Assembly (NCBI RefSeq): GCF_010093595.1
Contig: NW_022985451.1
Coordinates: forward strand, 954,360-1,018,359
Direction: 5' to 3'
From: Mytilinidion resinicola
Taxonomy: Eukaryota > Ascomycota > Dothideomycetes > Mytilinidiales > Mytilinidiaceae
DNA length: 64,000 bases
Numbering within the stretch: the first letter of the stretch is position 1; every line of letters begins with the position of its first letter. Under the pieces are notes generated by a model. It did no database searches. It was not told the origin of the DNA and worked only from the letters and a program-made list of their open reading frames with translations. Both the position numbers and the translations under genes were made by a program. Shown here in pieces: positions 11,644 through 22,275 of the stretch.

Positions 11644-13927
11644 TTAATGCCCTTTCATGAAACCCTCATAATACCGATCCATCCACTCTATTGCGCTCAA
11701 CCCGCTTTCCCTTGTGCCTACCGGCCAGCTCCGGAAAGCACCGACATACCCATCCGGCCTCACATTCACGACGGCCACCTCGTGGGTGTCCAGACCACCA
11801 AGCCACTTGTCGATACAAGTCTGCTTGCGCGTGTCCATTTCAGGAACGTCGTCAAGATAGAACGTCCACCTGCTATCGCGAAGGACCTGTGTTAGGTCCG
11901 CAATCTCGACGTCGTTGCGAGACATGTCGGTAACGAGTGAATACGTAAATACAGTGCTCACGGGCGTGTAGCGCTCAGGGCAGACAAACCCATCATGTGG
12001 TGCGTCGAGAGGAGGTTGGATAGTGTATGATGCGTTGCCGGCCGATGTGATCTTGCCGACGGTAGAGGAATGAGATATGTGGCTAGCGCAGACAGTGTCT
12101 AGGAACGGTTTCGCGTCGTGGACGTTGTGTGCGAAGAAGTATATACGGAATTGGCCTAGGGCCGGGATATCATTTTGGATGTCGACTGGGTTGGCATCCA
12201 TGTATCTGGTGACTTTTGCGGGGGGAGGTAGACAGCCCGGTGTGAGGCTGCCGTGGATGAGACCTTTGGAGGGGATGTTGAGGACATTGTATTCGTAAGT
12301 GGTGCCGAAGCCGGAGATGAATGCTACATTCTTGCGGAAGTTCTCTGCCAAGGCCTTTGAATCTCCGTTGGCAAATGCATTCGCGTGCTCGTAGTCGAAG
12401 TTGATAAGGTCTTGGGCGATCTTCCTCCTCTCTTGCTCGTAGGTGGCAAGTAGGGAGGGTTTTGCGAGCCCACGGACGGCAAAGTTCAGTTTCCATGCTA
12501 AGTTCCAGGTATCGTGCATCGAGGTATTCATCCCTTGGGCTGCCTTGGGAGAATGTGTATGACTCGCCTGAATGGGTTAGATAGGTACTTCAGTTCTGAG
12601 TCTCAACACTTACGTCTCCAGCAATGAAAACTCTGTCCACATCATCTGTGAAGCGCGAAGCCACTCGCTGACCGATTTGATAGCGACTGAACCATTCTGC
12701 GCTAGTTAGGGAAATTCTCGAAGAGTACCTGGGTCTCAAAGCTTACCGACACTCTTCCACCTGAGGTAGAATGGAGACATAATTTCTTGCGCTCTCTTCA
12801 TCACGAAGTCTTGAGATAGCTCCTCTCGCGTGGTGCCTTCCCGAGCATCTGATTTGAGTTCAATATACAGCCGCGTCAGATTCCGTTCTCGCGGAATCAT
12901 GAGCACCGAACCACGTTCCTCAGACGAAATCACCGCCTTGCTCCAGAAATCCGGGAAATCAGTGTCGATCTGGCCATCCAACACGCCCCAGATAGCATCG
13001 TGAGAAGCACCCTCAGGCCTCGAATCAGGGAGACATTTCCGCACCATCGAATGTGCACCGTCGCATCCAACAATGTACTTCGTGCCGAAGTTTTTTTTCG
13101 TTTGACCGACATTATCTTTGCAGACGGCCTCCAGAGGCATCGTCTTTTCTGGGGTATAATGATAATCCATGAACGCGGTATTTCGTCGTATGCCCACTCC
13201 TCTTTCTGCCATGTCATCTATGAAAAGTTTTTCGATCATGCCTTGGTGAACAAGCAAGATGTAGGGATCGAGGAGGTCGACGAATGGGGGGTAGTGAATT
13301 TCGCGTCCAGTGCGTTGCAATTTGGTCTTCAATGTTGATCTCTATGCATTCAGGGTCAGTCTACATGTAAGCTTCCGATTGCATTTTGACATGAACTTAC
13401 CCAGAAAGCAATATCATACACCTTCACACCTTTCCTAAGCAGAGGCTCTGCTAGCCTCATCTGCCTCAGAGTCTCGACTGTCTTGGGTTGTAAACCATCT
13501 GCTCGTCCGGTGGAGGTCATCTCAGGCCTGTTGTCCACAACTTCGGTTTTAATTCCAAACCGCACCAAGTTATCCCTATACACAGCTTCTGGTTAGCCTA
13601 GTGCCTTAAGTCAGAGCCTCACAGACAAACATACGCAAGCATCAGCCCCGCAGGCCCAGCCCCGACCACCACGACATCGCTGAAACTCGGTCGTTCGGGT
13701 TGGCCATTTGCAGGCACAACCTCCATGGAGCTGGCAGCGGTGCTAACAGATCTCAGCGACTCAGTCTTCAAGCCGGGGGACATCTTGGGCGACGGAGACG
13801 AAGAGAGCGACCTTTGCGAAGAAGGTTTACGCTTCATGATATCCCAGATGGTGGCCGTCATGGCGGGCTCTTTTTGGCTGCGCGTCGAAAATGGGGGTGC
13901 TGCGGGGAGTCGCGTTTCGTTCGCCAT
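11644..13927 (-). CDS. FAD-dependent phenol 2-monooxygenase-like protein
   Basis: Five exons: 13927-13635, 13575-13401, 13341-12747, 12696-12614, 12567-11644; 689 residues. The dinucleotide-binding motif [13 protein letters not shown] lies near residues 85-98 and is finished by the first splice. Next come [18 protein letters not shown], the DG motif ([11 protein letters not shown], near 250) and the second FAD motif [17 protein letters not shown] (near 380), which is rebuilt across the last intron. The C-terminal 200 or so residues match the thioredoxin-like dimerisation domain of phenol hydroxylases. Members hydroxylate phenols next to the ring hydroxyl using NADPH and oxygen. About 80 low-complexity Ser/Pro-rich residues precede the fold. 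It is divergent with the amidase at 14315, sharing a 387-base promoter. The substrate is inferred only at family level. Confidence 0.92.
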
Positions 13928-14314
13928 TTCTGAAAGCTCGCCATTGTGCCTTTTGATAGCTGGAGATTGAGTCTACACGGCTCAGCGGCAAGGCTCAACG
14001 CTTGGGATCAGCAGCGTGGTGTGATGTTAGCCAGGGGCAGCTTCTGCAAATTCGAAAAGGGCCTGTGTTGGTCGCGGTGTTGTCAAATGTGCGAGTGCAA
14101 CTTTTTCTGGTGGCATGGACCTCACGGCAGCCCCCACCCTTGGCCACCGGGGGACGCAGGGCGGCGGGAAGCCGGGGAAGCTTGCATGGCGGCAGCTCCT
14201 TAAGGAATCCCGAGAATGGACCCGCTGAAGCCGTTGAGAGCTGTGATACTTTTCCTTCTGGTTCCTCCTCAGCCTGCTCGCACTGCACGCTTCATCAAAC
14301 GTCATTAACGCCCG
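13928..14314. other. Divergent promoter, flavoprotein and amidase
   Basis: 387 bases separate the start codons of two genes transcribed away from each other, an arrangement compatible with shared control. No operator could be identified by eye. Confidence 0.55.
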
Positions 14315-16578
14315 ATGGCTGATACCGAGGCGAACTGGGAGGAGATAGTCCGAAGAAAACGCCAAATCCGAGCCGACGCGATCCAAGAGCATTCCCAGCA
14401 CGAGTCCAAGGCATCACGCGAGGTAAAAGCCACGATAGTCGCAGTCGCCCGCTTCCGGGGTCCCATAGATGCTAACAAACCGAAACACCAGCATGCCGTC
14501 GAAACCCCTTTCAGCCCCACAAGCACGCAGGCGGAATCTGAGCGGGACTTCACGGACATTGACCATGTGGAGGAGATCACAGCTGCCATCCAGTCCGGAG
14601 AGGTCACAGCAGCTCGGCTGTGCAGAGCGTACATAAAACGGTGCGAAGCGATCCCAGCATGCGTCAAAGGCGCAGGCCCCCGTTAAGCCATGTGCTTCTT
14701 CGTCCTGGCCTCCTAACGCCATTCTCACACCATTCTAGGGCTGTGGCTGCGCACAAGCGTGTAAATTCTTTCCATTTGTTGAATTTTTTCCTTCCTTGTT
14801 CTCTGAACCCCTGTCTCATGTAGTCCCAAGTCCCAACGGCTCGGCAAACTAACAGGCACAGACGAATTGGTACGGAATGCACTCCGATCCTCGTGGCCCT
14901 TGCATGGGTAGCCAAGCTTCTGGCGCCGACTGACAGCAGCCAGTCTTACCGAGATCCTCTTCGACGAGGCCCTCAATGCGGCCGAGGAGCTTGACTCTTA
15001 TTTTAGACAGCACGGGACGCTCGTGGGACCGCTTCACGGCGTTCCCATGACTCTGAAGGACCAATTCGACGTCAGAGGTTACGACAGTACGATCGGCTAT
15101 GTTGGGCGAGCATTCAAGCCAGCTGGCGAGGACGCCGTTTTGGTTGCCATGCTGAAGAAGCTCGGGGCCGTGGTCATTGCAAAGACAAACTTGCCGCAGA
15201 GCATCATGGTACGGCGGCAACTTCTTCCGAACTTCCGGCTTTGGATCGGCAATTGATGTCTCTTGCGCAGTGGTGTGAAACAGAAAATCCACTGTGGGGA
15301 TTGACGACACACCCGGAGAACCCCGACTTCACCCCCGGGGGATCTACTGGGGGCGAATCTGCGTTGCTCTACATGCACGGCTCTGTCGTCGGCTGGGGGA
15401 CGGACATCGGCGGGTCGATCCGCATTCCCACTCACATGATGGGCCTCTATGGCCTAAAACCCAGTGTAAGCCTGGACTACACGTTGTCGTAATCGCTACG
15501 CTAGGAGCATGTTTCCCTGACACCCCTTTTCAGAGTACAAGACTGCCATACCACGGCGTGCCGGTATCTACCGATGGCCAGGAGCATGTGCCGTCTGTAG
15601 TTGGTCCGTTAAGCCGCTCTCTGCAGTCTCTCACGGCAGTTACGAAGGCAGTCATCGATACCTCACCCTGGAAGCTGGATCCGAGGTGCTGTCCGTTGCC
15701 CTGGCGGACCGATGTATTTATGGAAGTCCAATCCAGACCGCTGGTGATTGGGCTGATGGAAGACGACGGCGTAGTCCGAGTACACCCTCCCATAGCTCGG
15801 GTCCTGAAAGCAGTAGCTGCAAGACTCCAGGAAGCCGGCCATGAGATCATTCCGTGGCATCCAGGTAACCACCACCGTGAATGTATCGACATTGTAGTAC
15901 GTAAAATTCATATCTCCGAGAGCTTTACAAAAGCAAACATCCAACGCTTCTACAACAGGATGCATATTACACTGCCGACGGTGGCGAAGACATACGTCGA
16001 GACATGCTCGTAGGCGGTGAGCCATACATCCCGCACGTTGCCGGTCTGGTGAACAAAGCACCAGCAGTCTCCGTCTACGAGTACTGGCAGCTGAACAAGC
16101 GGAAGTTCGCGGCCCAAAAGCGATATCTAGATAAGTGGAACGCGGCCGTGTCGCCAAAGACAGGAAGAACTGTAGATGTGTTGTTAACGCCAGTGATGCC
16201 GCATTCTGCGGTCAAGCACCGAGAATGCAAATGGCCAGGGTACGTATTCAATTTCTCACTACTCAATCCAAAACAACAGGAACAGTTGAGCCGATCTGTG
16301 TGCTGAAACTGGATGGCAGATACACCAAGGTCTGGAATCTCCTTGATTACACCGCGCTCTCCCTCGCCGCTGGCGCTGTGTCGAAAGAGCTGGATCCGTC
16401 AATGGACTCTCTCTCGCCTTACGAGGCGAGAAATGATATCGACAAGTGGAACTGGTCACTCTACAACCCTGAAGCAATGGACGGGATGAAGGTGAACGTG
16501 CAAATCGTGGGAAGAAAGCTGGAAGAGGAGAAAGTGTTAGGGGTTGCGGCAGTGGTTGAGAAGCTGATGAATACGTGA
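14315..16578 (+). CDS. Amidase-signature hydrolase
   Basis: Eight exons: 14315-14422, 14492-14640, 14739-14758, 14937-15208, 15271-15465, 15534-15896, 15959-16239, 16320-16578; 548 residues. The Ser-cisSer-Lys triad is all present: Lys in TLKDQFDVRGYDSTIGYVG, cis-Ser in TPGGSTGGESAL, and nucleophile Ser in GTDIGGSIRIPTHM. Downstream blocks LPWRTDVFMEVQSRPLVIG, EYWQLNKRKFAAQKRYLDKW and VQIVGRKLEEEKVLG are typical of fungal acetamidase-like enzymes. Reaction: hydrolysis of a carboxylic amide to acid and amine or ammonia. The third exon is only 20 nt and the intron after it about 178 nt, much longer than the rest (62-98 nt). That junction is the weakest part of the model; 14940 is an alternative exon 4 start. 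Confidence 0.88.
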
Positions 16579-16885
16579 TTTAGAGCCATGCTTCTCTCCT
16601 ACATCGACTTAAACTGAAGTCCTACGTGAGCGCTCGTACTGACGATGAATTTGGATCATTCACAAGATTCCTCATGCGCAAAAGAATACGTTCTGGTGCG
16701 GAGCGAAGAGCTTTATATGGAATGACATTGGATGCCTTGACCTGATCTCAGTTTACGCGCTGATTCCCACACCGTGGATTCGCCATTGCAGATGTGCAGA
16801 AATTTGTGATATGGTCTTTGCGCTTGTAAAGTTGTTCGAGGTAACTCCACTCCTCAGGTTTAGGCGGTCCTTCTCTTACGGCTTA
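16579..16885. other. Intergenic region up to the transposon
   Basis: 3' flank of the amidase. The last 60 bases (from 16824) are one half of a repeat whose uninterrupted partner lies at 19693-19785. Confidence 0.6.
16824..16885. repeat. Flanking repeat, left half (interrupted copy A)
   Basis: Begins TTGTAAAGTTGTTCGAGG and ends CTTACGGCT followed by TA. It matches 19693-19751 with a few substitutions and a small gap. Its other half resumes at 18703 on the far side of the transposon. Confidence 0.8.
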
Positions 16886-16933
16886 ACGTAATCCACAAGT
16901 TAGTGGCCCGCACAAGCTAGTGGCCCACCCAAC
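16886..16933. repeat. Left terminal inverted repeat
   Basis: 48 bases identical to the reverse complement of 18655-18702. TA precedes it. Confidence 0.93.
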
Positions 16934-16985
16934 TCAACACGCGACGCGTCGTCCAACAACCACCCCAATGGCAGCACCACAACAA

Positions 16986-17330
16986 NNNNNNNNNNNNNNN
17001 NNNNNNNNNNNNNNNNNNNNNNNNNNNNNNNNNNNNNNNNNNNNNNNNNNNNNNNNNNNNNNNNNNNNNNNNNNNNNNNNNNNNNNNNNNNNNNNNNNNN
17101 NNNNNNNNNNNNNNNNNNNNNNNNNNNNNNNNNNNNNNNNNNNNNNNNNNNNNNNNNNNNNNNNNNNNNNNNNNNNNNNNNNNNNNNNNNNNNNNNNNNN
17201 NNNNNNNNNNNNNNNNNNNNNNNNNNNNNNNNNNNNNNNNNNNNNNNNNNNNNNNNNNNNNNNNNNNNNNNNNNNNNNNNNNNNNNNNNNNNNNNNNNNN
17301 NNNNNNNNNNNNNNNNNNNNNNNNNNNNNN
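16986..17330. other. Assembly gap (N run)
   Basis: 345 undetermined bases inside the transposon. They remove the N-terminal part of the transposase, including any DNA-binding domain. Gaps at this point suggest that other copies of the element exist in the genome and confounded assembly. Confidence 0.99.
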
Positions 17331-18587
17331 AATCGCAAATACGACTATCAGCGTGCTAAATGCGAAGATCCTGTGCTTATCCGGGCCTGGTTTAAACGCG
17401 TGCAAGATATTAAGATATAATATGGAATTCTTGATGAAGACACCTGGAATTTTGATGAGACCGGCTGCCAAATGGGTGTTATTGCAACTGCCCGGGTTGT
17501 TACTGGAACAGACCGTGCCGGCCGGCCTAGGACTGTACAGCCGGGCAATCGAGAATGGGTTACAATTATCGAATGCATTAATGTAATGGGGGTTGAAATT
17601 CCACCCCTAGTTATCTTTGAAGCAATAATGCACTAAGCCGCTTGGTACGAGGTTATTCCAAAGGAATGGTTAATCGGCGTTAGTGAGAATGGCTGGACAA
17701 CAAATGAAATTGGCCTTGCCTGGCTAAAACTATTCCATAAGTATACAAAAGATCGCACAGTTGGCACGCATCGGATGCTTGTATTGGACGGCCACGATAG
17801 CCATATGAACCCCGAATTCGACCAATTCTGCCTGGATCACAATATTATTATTGTCTGCATGCCTGCACATTCATCGCATCTGCTGCAGCCCCTAGATGTT
17901 GGCTGTTTCTCCGTGCTAAAGCGGTCCTATGGACGCCTGGTTGAACAGATTATGGGCCACGGTGTCAACCACATCGACAAACACGAATTCCTACCTATAT
18001 ATAGGCAGGCCACGCAGGAGGCACTACATACAGGCAATATACGGGCGGGATTTGCAGCTACTGGCCTAGTTCCATACAACCCCGATCGTGTGCTATTATT
18101 GCTGCATGCCGGATATTACACGCCGCCACCCCCCTCTCTACGGCCACAATCAAATAGATCCTGGACAGCCGAAACACCCCATAATGTCGCCGAGCTACAA
18201 AAGCAGACAGCCCTGCTAAAGCGCTATCGCCAGCGGCGTATGCATAGCCCACAAAGTCCAGCAGAACAGGCCCTTGGCCAAATTATCAAGGCGTGCGAAA
18301 CAGCAATGTTAAACGCCGTGCTGCTTGCAAGCGAAAATGAGAAGCTGCGCATAGAGAATTAGCGCCAGAAACAAAAGAAGGTAAGGAAGCGCACGTATAT
18401 AGCTAGAAAGGGTATTCTATTAGGTGAAGAAGCAGCCGATCGTGCACAACCTGTATAGGAAGGGGCAGCAGAGGAGGCAGCAGAGCCACCGGCCGAGCGG
18501 CCATAGCGAGCAAAACCTAGGTGCAGCATGTGCGAATCAACAGAACACAATGCACGTACGTGCCCTAGGCGGCAGGCAGCTAGCTAG
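17331..18587 (+). pseudogene. DDE transposase of the Fot1/pogo element, with nonsense codons
   Basis: The frame after the gap contains the three acidic blocks of the DDE fold: NFDETGCQMG, LVLDGHDSHMNPEFDQFC and CMPAHSSHLLQPLDVGCF. A zinc knuckle of the form CX2CX4HX4C follows near the C-terminus (CSMCESTEHNARTC). In-frame stops lie at 17418 (TAA), 17634 (TAA), 18360 (TAG), 18456 (TAG), 18504 (TAG) and 18585 (TAG). The first four sit in otherwise well-conserved protein; the last may be the natural end. Each can be explained as CAA or CAG (Gln) changed by C to T. The protein should be inactive as written. Confidence 0.88.
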
Positions 18588-18654
18588 TATGTAGCTGCAT
18601 TAAATATATTTGTTCGTGGTGGAGTAATTCGGAATATTTGGCCTCGGTAGCGTG

Positions 18655-18702
18655 GTTGGGTGGGCCACTAGCTTGTGCGGGCCACTAACTTGTGGATTAC
18701 GT
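18655..18702. repeat. Right terminal inverted repeat
   Basis: Perfect inverted copy of 16886-16933, followed by TA at 18703-18704. Confidence 0.93.
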
Positions 18703-18740
18703 TAGCGTGTTTTTCTACCTTATGTAATCAGTCTTCGAAC
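18703..18740. repeat. Flanking repeat, right half (interrupted copy A)
   Basis: Starts TAGCGTGTTTTTCTACC and matches 19750-19785 (TAGCGTATTTTTCCACC). Together with 16824-16885 it reconstitutes one copy of the repeat once the transposon is ignored. Confidence 0.75.
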
Positions 18741-18805
18741 CTTCCTAGTTATACATTCCCATCACAACAACAACATTATCACAACACAACATCCTCATTC
18801 CCGCC

Positions 18806-19336
18806 ATGGACAATCCTCACCAGCCTGGCCCGCAGCCCGACTTCGATGCGGTCGCACAGTCGTTCAAGGATGTCGCTGAGAATATGCAGCTTTGCAATAA
18901 CCTGCCGCAAATACAGCTCGCGGAGATAGCTCGTACGGGCTTCGCCGAGATGAGAGAGGGGTTCGCCGAGATGAGACGGGAGTTCGCATCTATCCGTATC
19001 GAGTAAGTGTGCACCATGCCTATGACCCTGTCTTCCCCGTCTACATTGCTGACGTTGCATCGCAGCATGTACAATCAGCAAGTGCGCATCGAGAATACCC
19101 AGCGACATCTCGAGCACATCGACCTCCTTCCACTCCGCTCCTTCATACTAGCTCCCCCGCAGGATATCCCAGACTTCCCCGCTTCGGCTGCAGCTGTTGA
19201 TGCGATGAATGCAACTGCACTAAACGCGTTGCTGCAGCATTTGCAGCAGCCTATACGGGGAACGGTGGCAGAGAAAAAGAAGGTGGTCAAGAGACAGGTT
19301 GGGATATACATTGTCCGGACGGCAACGCAGGTGTAG
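18806..19336 (+). CDS. Small coiled-coil protein of unknown function
   Basis: Two exons, 18806-19002 and 19066-19336, joined by a 63-nt intron (GTAAGT..CGCAG); 155 residues. The first exon ends in a heptad-like repeat (TGFAEMREGFAEMRREF), predicting a short coiled coil that may continue into the second exon. A Pro-rich linker (ILAPPQDIPDFPASA) and a basic end (KKKVVKRQ) follow. I recognise no domain and assign no function. It lies between two copies of a repeat, one of them hit by the transposon, so it may itself belong to a mobile or duplicated segment. The splice junction restores frame and the Asp codon, which supports a real gene. Confidence 0.6.
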
Positions 19337-20550
19337 TAACTAGAGTCTCTCCTTAGGTTTCGGGAGAAAAATGGCGTTATGGAATATAGAGTGCAGGTCT
19401 TCGAGTTCGGTACTAATAACGTACTCTACTACTCTATCCCTATTAGGGGCGGCCTAACAAGTTTTTATACTGTCTAAAATGATTAGTGCAAGGTGTTAAA
19501 CATTTACCTCCGTGCTTAAACGCTGCTCCGAGCTGGCTTCAAGCCGGCGTGGAACCATGCTACTAGACAGAACCTTTAGCATGCTTACGCAAGGCCGGGG
19601 CTATGCTCTTAGCATTGCAGGAAAAAGCCCTCATAAAACGGCGTTACAAACGTCCATTTTCAGAGGGGTATTTACTAGAAACCCGCGTTTATTTGTAAAG
19701 TAGTTCGAGGTAACTCCCCTTAGGTTTAGGCAGTACTTCTCTTCCGGCTTAGCGTATTTTTCCACCTTTATGTAATTAGGGTTCGGTAAGCGGTGCGTAA
19801 GGCTGGCTAGATAAGTAGAAAAGTCCAAACCGCTTCCTCCAATGAAAGCGTCTCAGGAAAAGTCTTACCCTTGCACTCTGGGCAGTCCTAGTCCGGTTCA
19901 TCCTCATGTGCAGCACGTGCAACTTGTCTTTAGTATAGATGGCACGTCGTTCTGGCTGCTTTAGCAGGGATATATCTATCTAAGTCCAGACCGCTCGTTT
20001 GTGCGGCAACGGGAAGCTGCGTTTGCCACGTGTCCCACTCTCATCACCATCCTTACGTGTCAGCTCGTGAGCCCGTGACAATGTTGCAGAATAAGGAAAG
20101 AGTACGGAGTATGTCTTGCTGCCTCTTCTGCAGCACATTGTAGGCACGAGTTAGGGCGACGGAGAAATATTCGGTAACCTCTCAGCTCACCAACGTGAAG
20201 GTGACTCCGCCACACTCAATATGGCATCCCATCTCGAGGCAGGATTTCCGGCCGTGAGGAATATATTGAGGCTATGGTACCTTTCCAACCGGAGAAGGCC
20301 GGTAGTCGAGATAGTCGCCCGACCAGGCTGAAGTTCGAGGCTTCCATTAAGGCGCGTCGAATGTGGACACCGAGACGTGTTGCAGACAGTCCAGAGGGAT
20401 TCCCAGAGTTGGTAGAATCCGAAACGGCGACAGTAGAAAGAGTCGCGCCTACCACTCGTTTCTACGCTTGTAGTTACGAGAAAGCTGTCTTCTCTTTCGC
20501 CTACCATGAGTCGACCGAATTCGAAGGGAAGAGAGCATTCGAATTTCACC
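19337..20550. other. Gene-poor repeat-bearing stretch
   Basis: No supportable gene. It contains the uninterrupted repeat copy at 19693-19785. An open minus-strand frame at 20645-20187 has no recognisable domain and may be decayed downstream sequence of the gene ending at 20551. Confidence 0.5.
19693..19785. repeat. Uninterrupted repeat copy B (empty transposon site)
   Basis: About 93 bases that align to 16824-16885 joined directly to 18703-18740. The single TA at 19750-19751 stands where copy A carries the whole transposon between two TAs. Confidence 0.8.
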
Positions 20551-21186
20551 TCACCCGGAAAGGTTGCGGTTGCTTTTTGGGACGGGAGGGTATTCCACCC
20601 TTTTGCAAGTTTTCCCGGAGATGCAGAGGGCGAAGCTACAGGCAATGTACCCTACTTCCTGGATAACCTTTTCTCTTCCAGTTTTTCTTGGAATAAGTCC
20701 TGATGACTCGAGGACAGTCTTCCATATCCCCCTTGCTGGTCTTTTGAAGTTCCTGCTGATGCTTCCGGCCATTGGATCTTCTTTCATTTCGAAGAGCTCG
20801 TCTCTCGTGCTAGAGGAAAATAGCGTAACTGATGGCTTGACCGAGGGGAAGGGAACCACTCGTTCTGCCCATTGGTCGTGAGGAATGTTCCTGTATATCA
20901 AAACTTGGTACCGGAATTCGTCTTTTTGTGGAAAGCGCATTTCTTCGTACTCTCTATTTGTGTCATGGTAGAATCTTACAGCAACATGAAGTCCCAGTAA
21001 GAAATGTGCCCATACGACGATGGCGCAGGTTCCCTCACAAGTCTCAATCATGACAAATCGGTCTTCCGGAAGCGTTTGAACCAATGGCAGGGTGATTATG
21101 AGCCCTTGGAGTACTCTGGGCGGTATTGTCGATTCCGTCTCGAACGCATCACAGCCCAGAACTGACCCAACTGCGAGCAGCTGCAT
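20551..21186 (-). CDS. Conserved fungal protein of unknown function, possibly truncated
   Basis: Single open frame of 211 residues. Its core (STIPPRVLQGLIITLPLVQ, ETCEGTCAIVVWAHFLLGL) and a later segment (PARGIWKTVLESSG, then VIQEVGYIACSFALCIS) resemble, from memory, a family of uncharacterised fungal proteins; no biochemical role is known to me. Those proteins are usually longer, and this frame ends soon after the last shared block, so the C-terminus may have been lost. The start ATG agrees with the usual short N-terminus. It lies in the repeat-rich part of the window, in line with its accessory character. Confidence 0.5.
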   Translation of the reverse strand: MQLLAVGSVLGCDAFETESTIPPRVLQGLIITLPLVQTLPEDRFVMIETCEGTCAIVVWAHFLLGLHVAVRFYHDTNREYEEMRFPQKDEFRYQVLIYRNIPHDQWAERVVPFPSVKPSVTLFSSSTRDELFEMKEDPMAGSISRNFKRPARGIWKTVLESSGLIPRKTGREKVIQEVGYIACSFALCISGKTCKRVEYPPVPKSNRNLSG

Positions 21187-22275
21187 CCGCCAATTTCATT
21201 GATATGCTGTGGTTTGGTTTTCGCATGCTAGAAGACCATTATAAAATTGCGGCATGGGGATTAGTACGATATCTGTACTGTTCCGAAGGGCGTACTACTA
21301 TAAAGAACTAAAATAGGAACTAGTCCGGGCTGCTGTACTATTACAAAGGCGAACTATTACAAGATAGCATAGTTCATACTATTACTAAGAGTCTACCAGT
21401 ACAAAAAGGGAAGAGGAGCCCAAACGGGCTTCTCATAACGTACTATTACGAAATTGTGGATAATTGCCCCAGTACAAACCGTAGACGTAGGACAAGCGGT
21501 TCGACCTGTGAAATTTTGCAAAACAAGGCGTAATTGGTTCATAGTAGTGCTTTGGCAGTGTGCCCTCAATCTAAGTAGGTAGATGCGATTTGGACTCTCT
21601 TGTTCTAGTGACAAAGGGAATCACGATAGCTCTACGTCAAGGCCCCCTCCGCGTCCCCTCTACGTCTAACAAAAAAGGCAGTGGCGCGGTTAAAACCGGG
21701 AGTATTTGCTACATTTCTCCCAAAATGGCAACGATGAGGGCGACGCAGAGTAGCGATGGAATTGGCCTGTCGAGCCTCTTTCAGCTCATTATAACGAATA
21801 TTGAGTGTAGCTTTTCCGGATCAACAAGTGCCTCATCTAGATCCGAAAAAAGCTCGCAAATACGCTCTAGCGACATTGAAACACCACCTAACGTTTGAGC
21901 ACGTGTGGAGTGTAGATGCTTTCGATGTCAAGCTACAATCATATAAGCCTGTGGAACGATTCCACGGTTGACAACGTTTGAAGTGGATGGACCATCATAT
22001 GTCCCACCTTCCAGGATGGGAGCCCTGCAACATGCGGGATCTAATGCGGCGCCACGATAAACGTCCATCGGCGAACCACTGTCCCGGTGTCATGTACTCT
22101 CCCCCACTCTTGAATAAACCGTGTAGCCGCCATCCTTGCGCGTCTTAGAGCGGGGTCTGGGATTGGACCCCTCCATTGAATTGCGCGTGAAGCTCCGAGC
22201 TGCGGAAATTCATCGTCCTAAGTTTGCTGTCGATTATACCCGAAAAGCCACTCCTACGTCATTAAAATAGCAACA
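21187..22275. other. Intergenic region with short AT-rich imperfect repeats
   Basis: Between 21270 and 21460 the motif TACTATTAC and variants (ACTACTATAAAG, AACTATTACAAG) recur about every 25-50 bases. No gene is seen. The last 200 bases are the promoter of the deacetylase gene. Confidence 0.5.

Larger units (their letters stand above)
16886..18702 (+). mobile_element. Fot1/pogo-type DNA transposon, decayed
   Basis: The element is bounded by perfect 48-bp terminal inverted repeats (16886-16933 and 18655-18702; outer end ACGTAATCCACAAGTTAGTG) and flanked by TA on both sides (16884-16885 and 18703-18704), the target duplication expected for Tc1/mariner/pogo elements. Within each repeat the unit AAG[T/C]TAGTGGCCC occurs twice. 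It carries one transposase gene, interrupted by stops and by 345 undetermined bases (16986-17330). Length including the gap is 1817 bp, usual for Fot1-like elements. The perfect repeats suggest a fairly recent insertion even though the coding part is broken. Confidence 0.93.

Noticed and set aside
16920..17420. Open frame spanning the transposon's left end and the N run
   Set aside because: It is open only because undetermined bases contain no stops; its first codons lie in the terminal inverted repeat.
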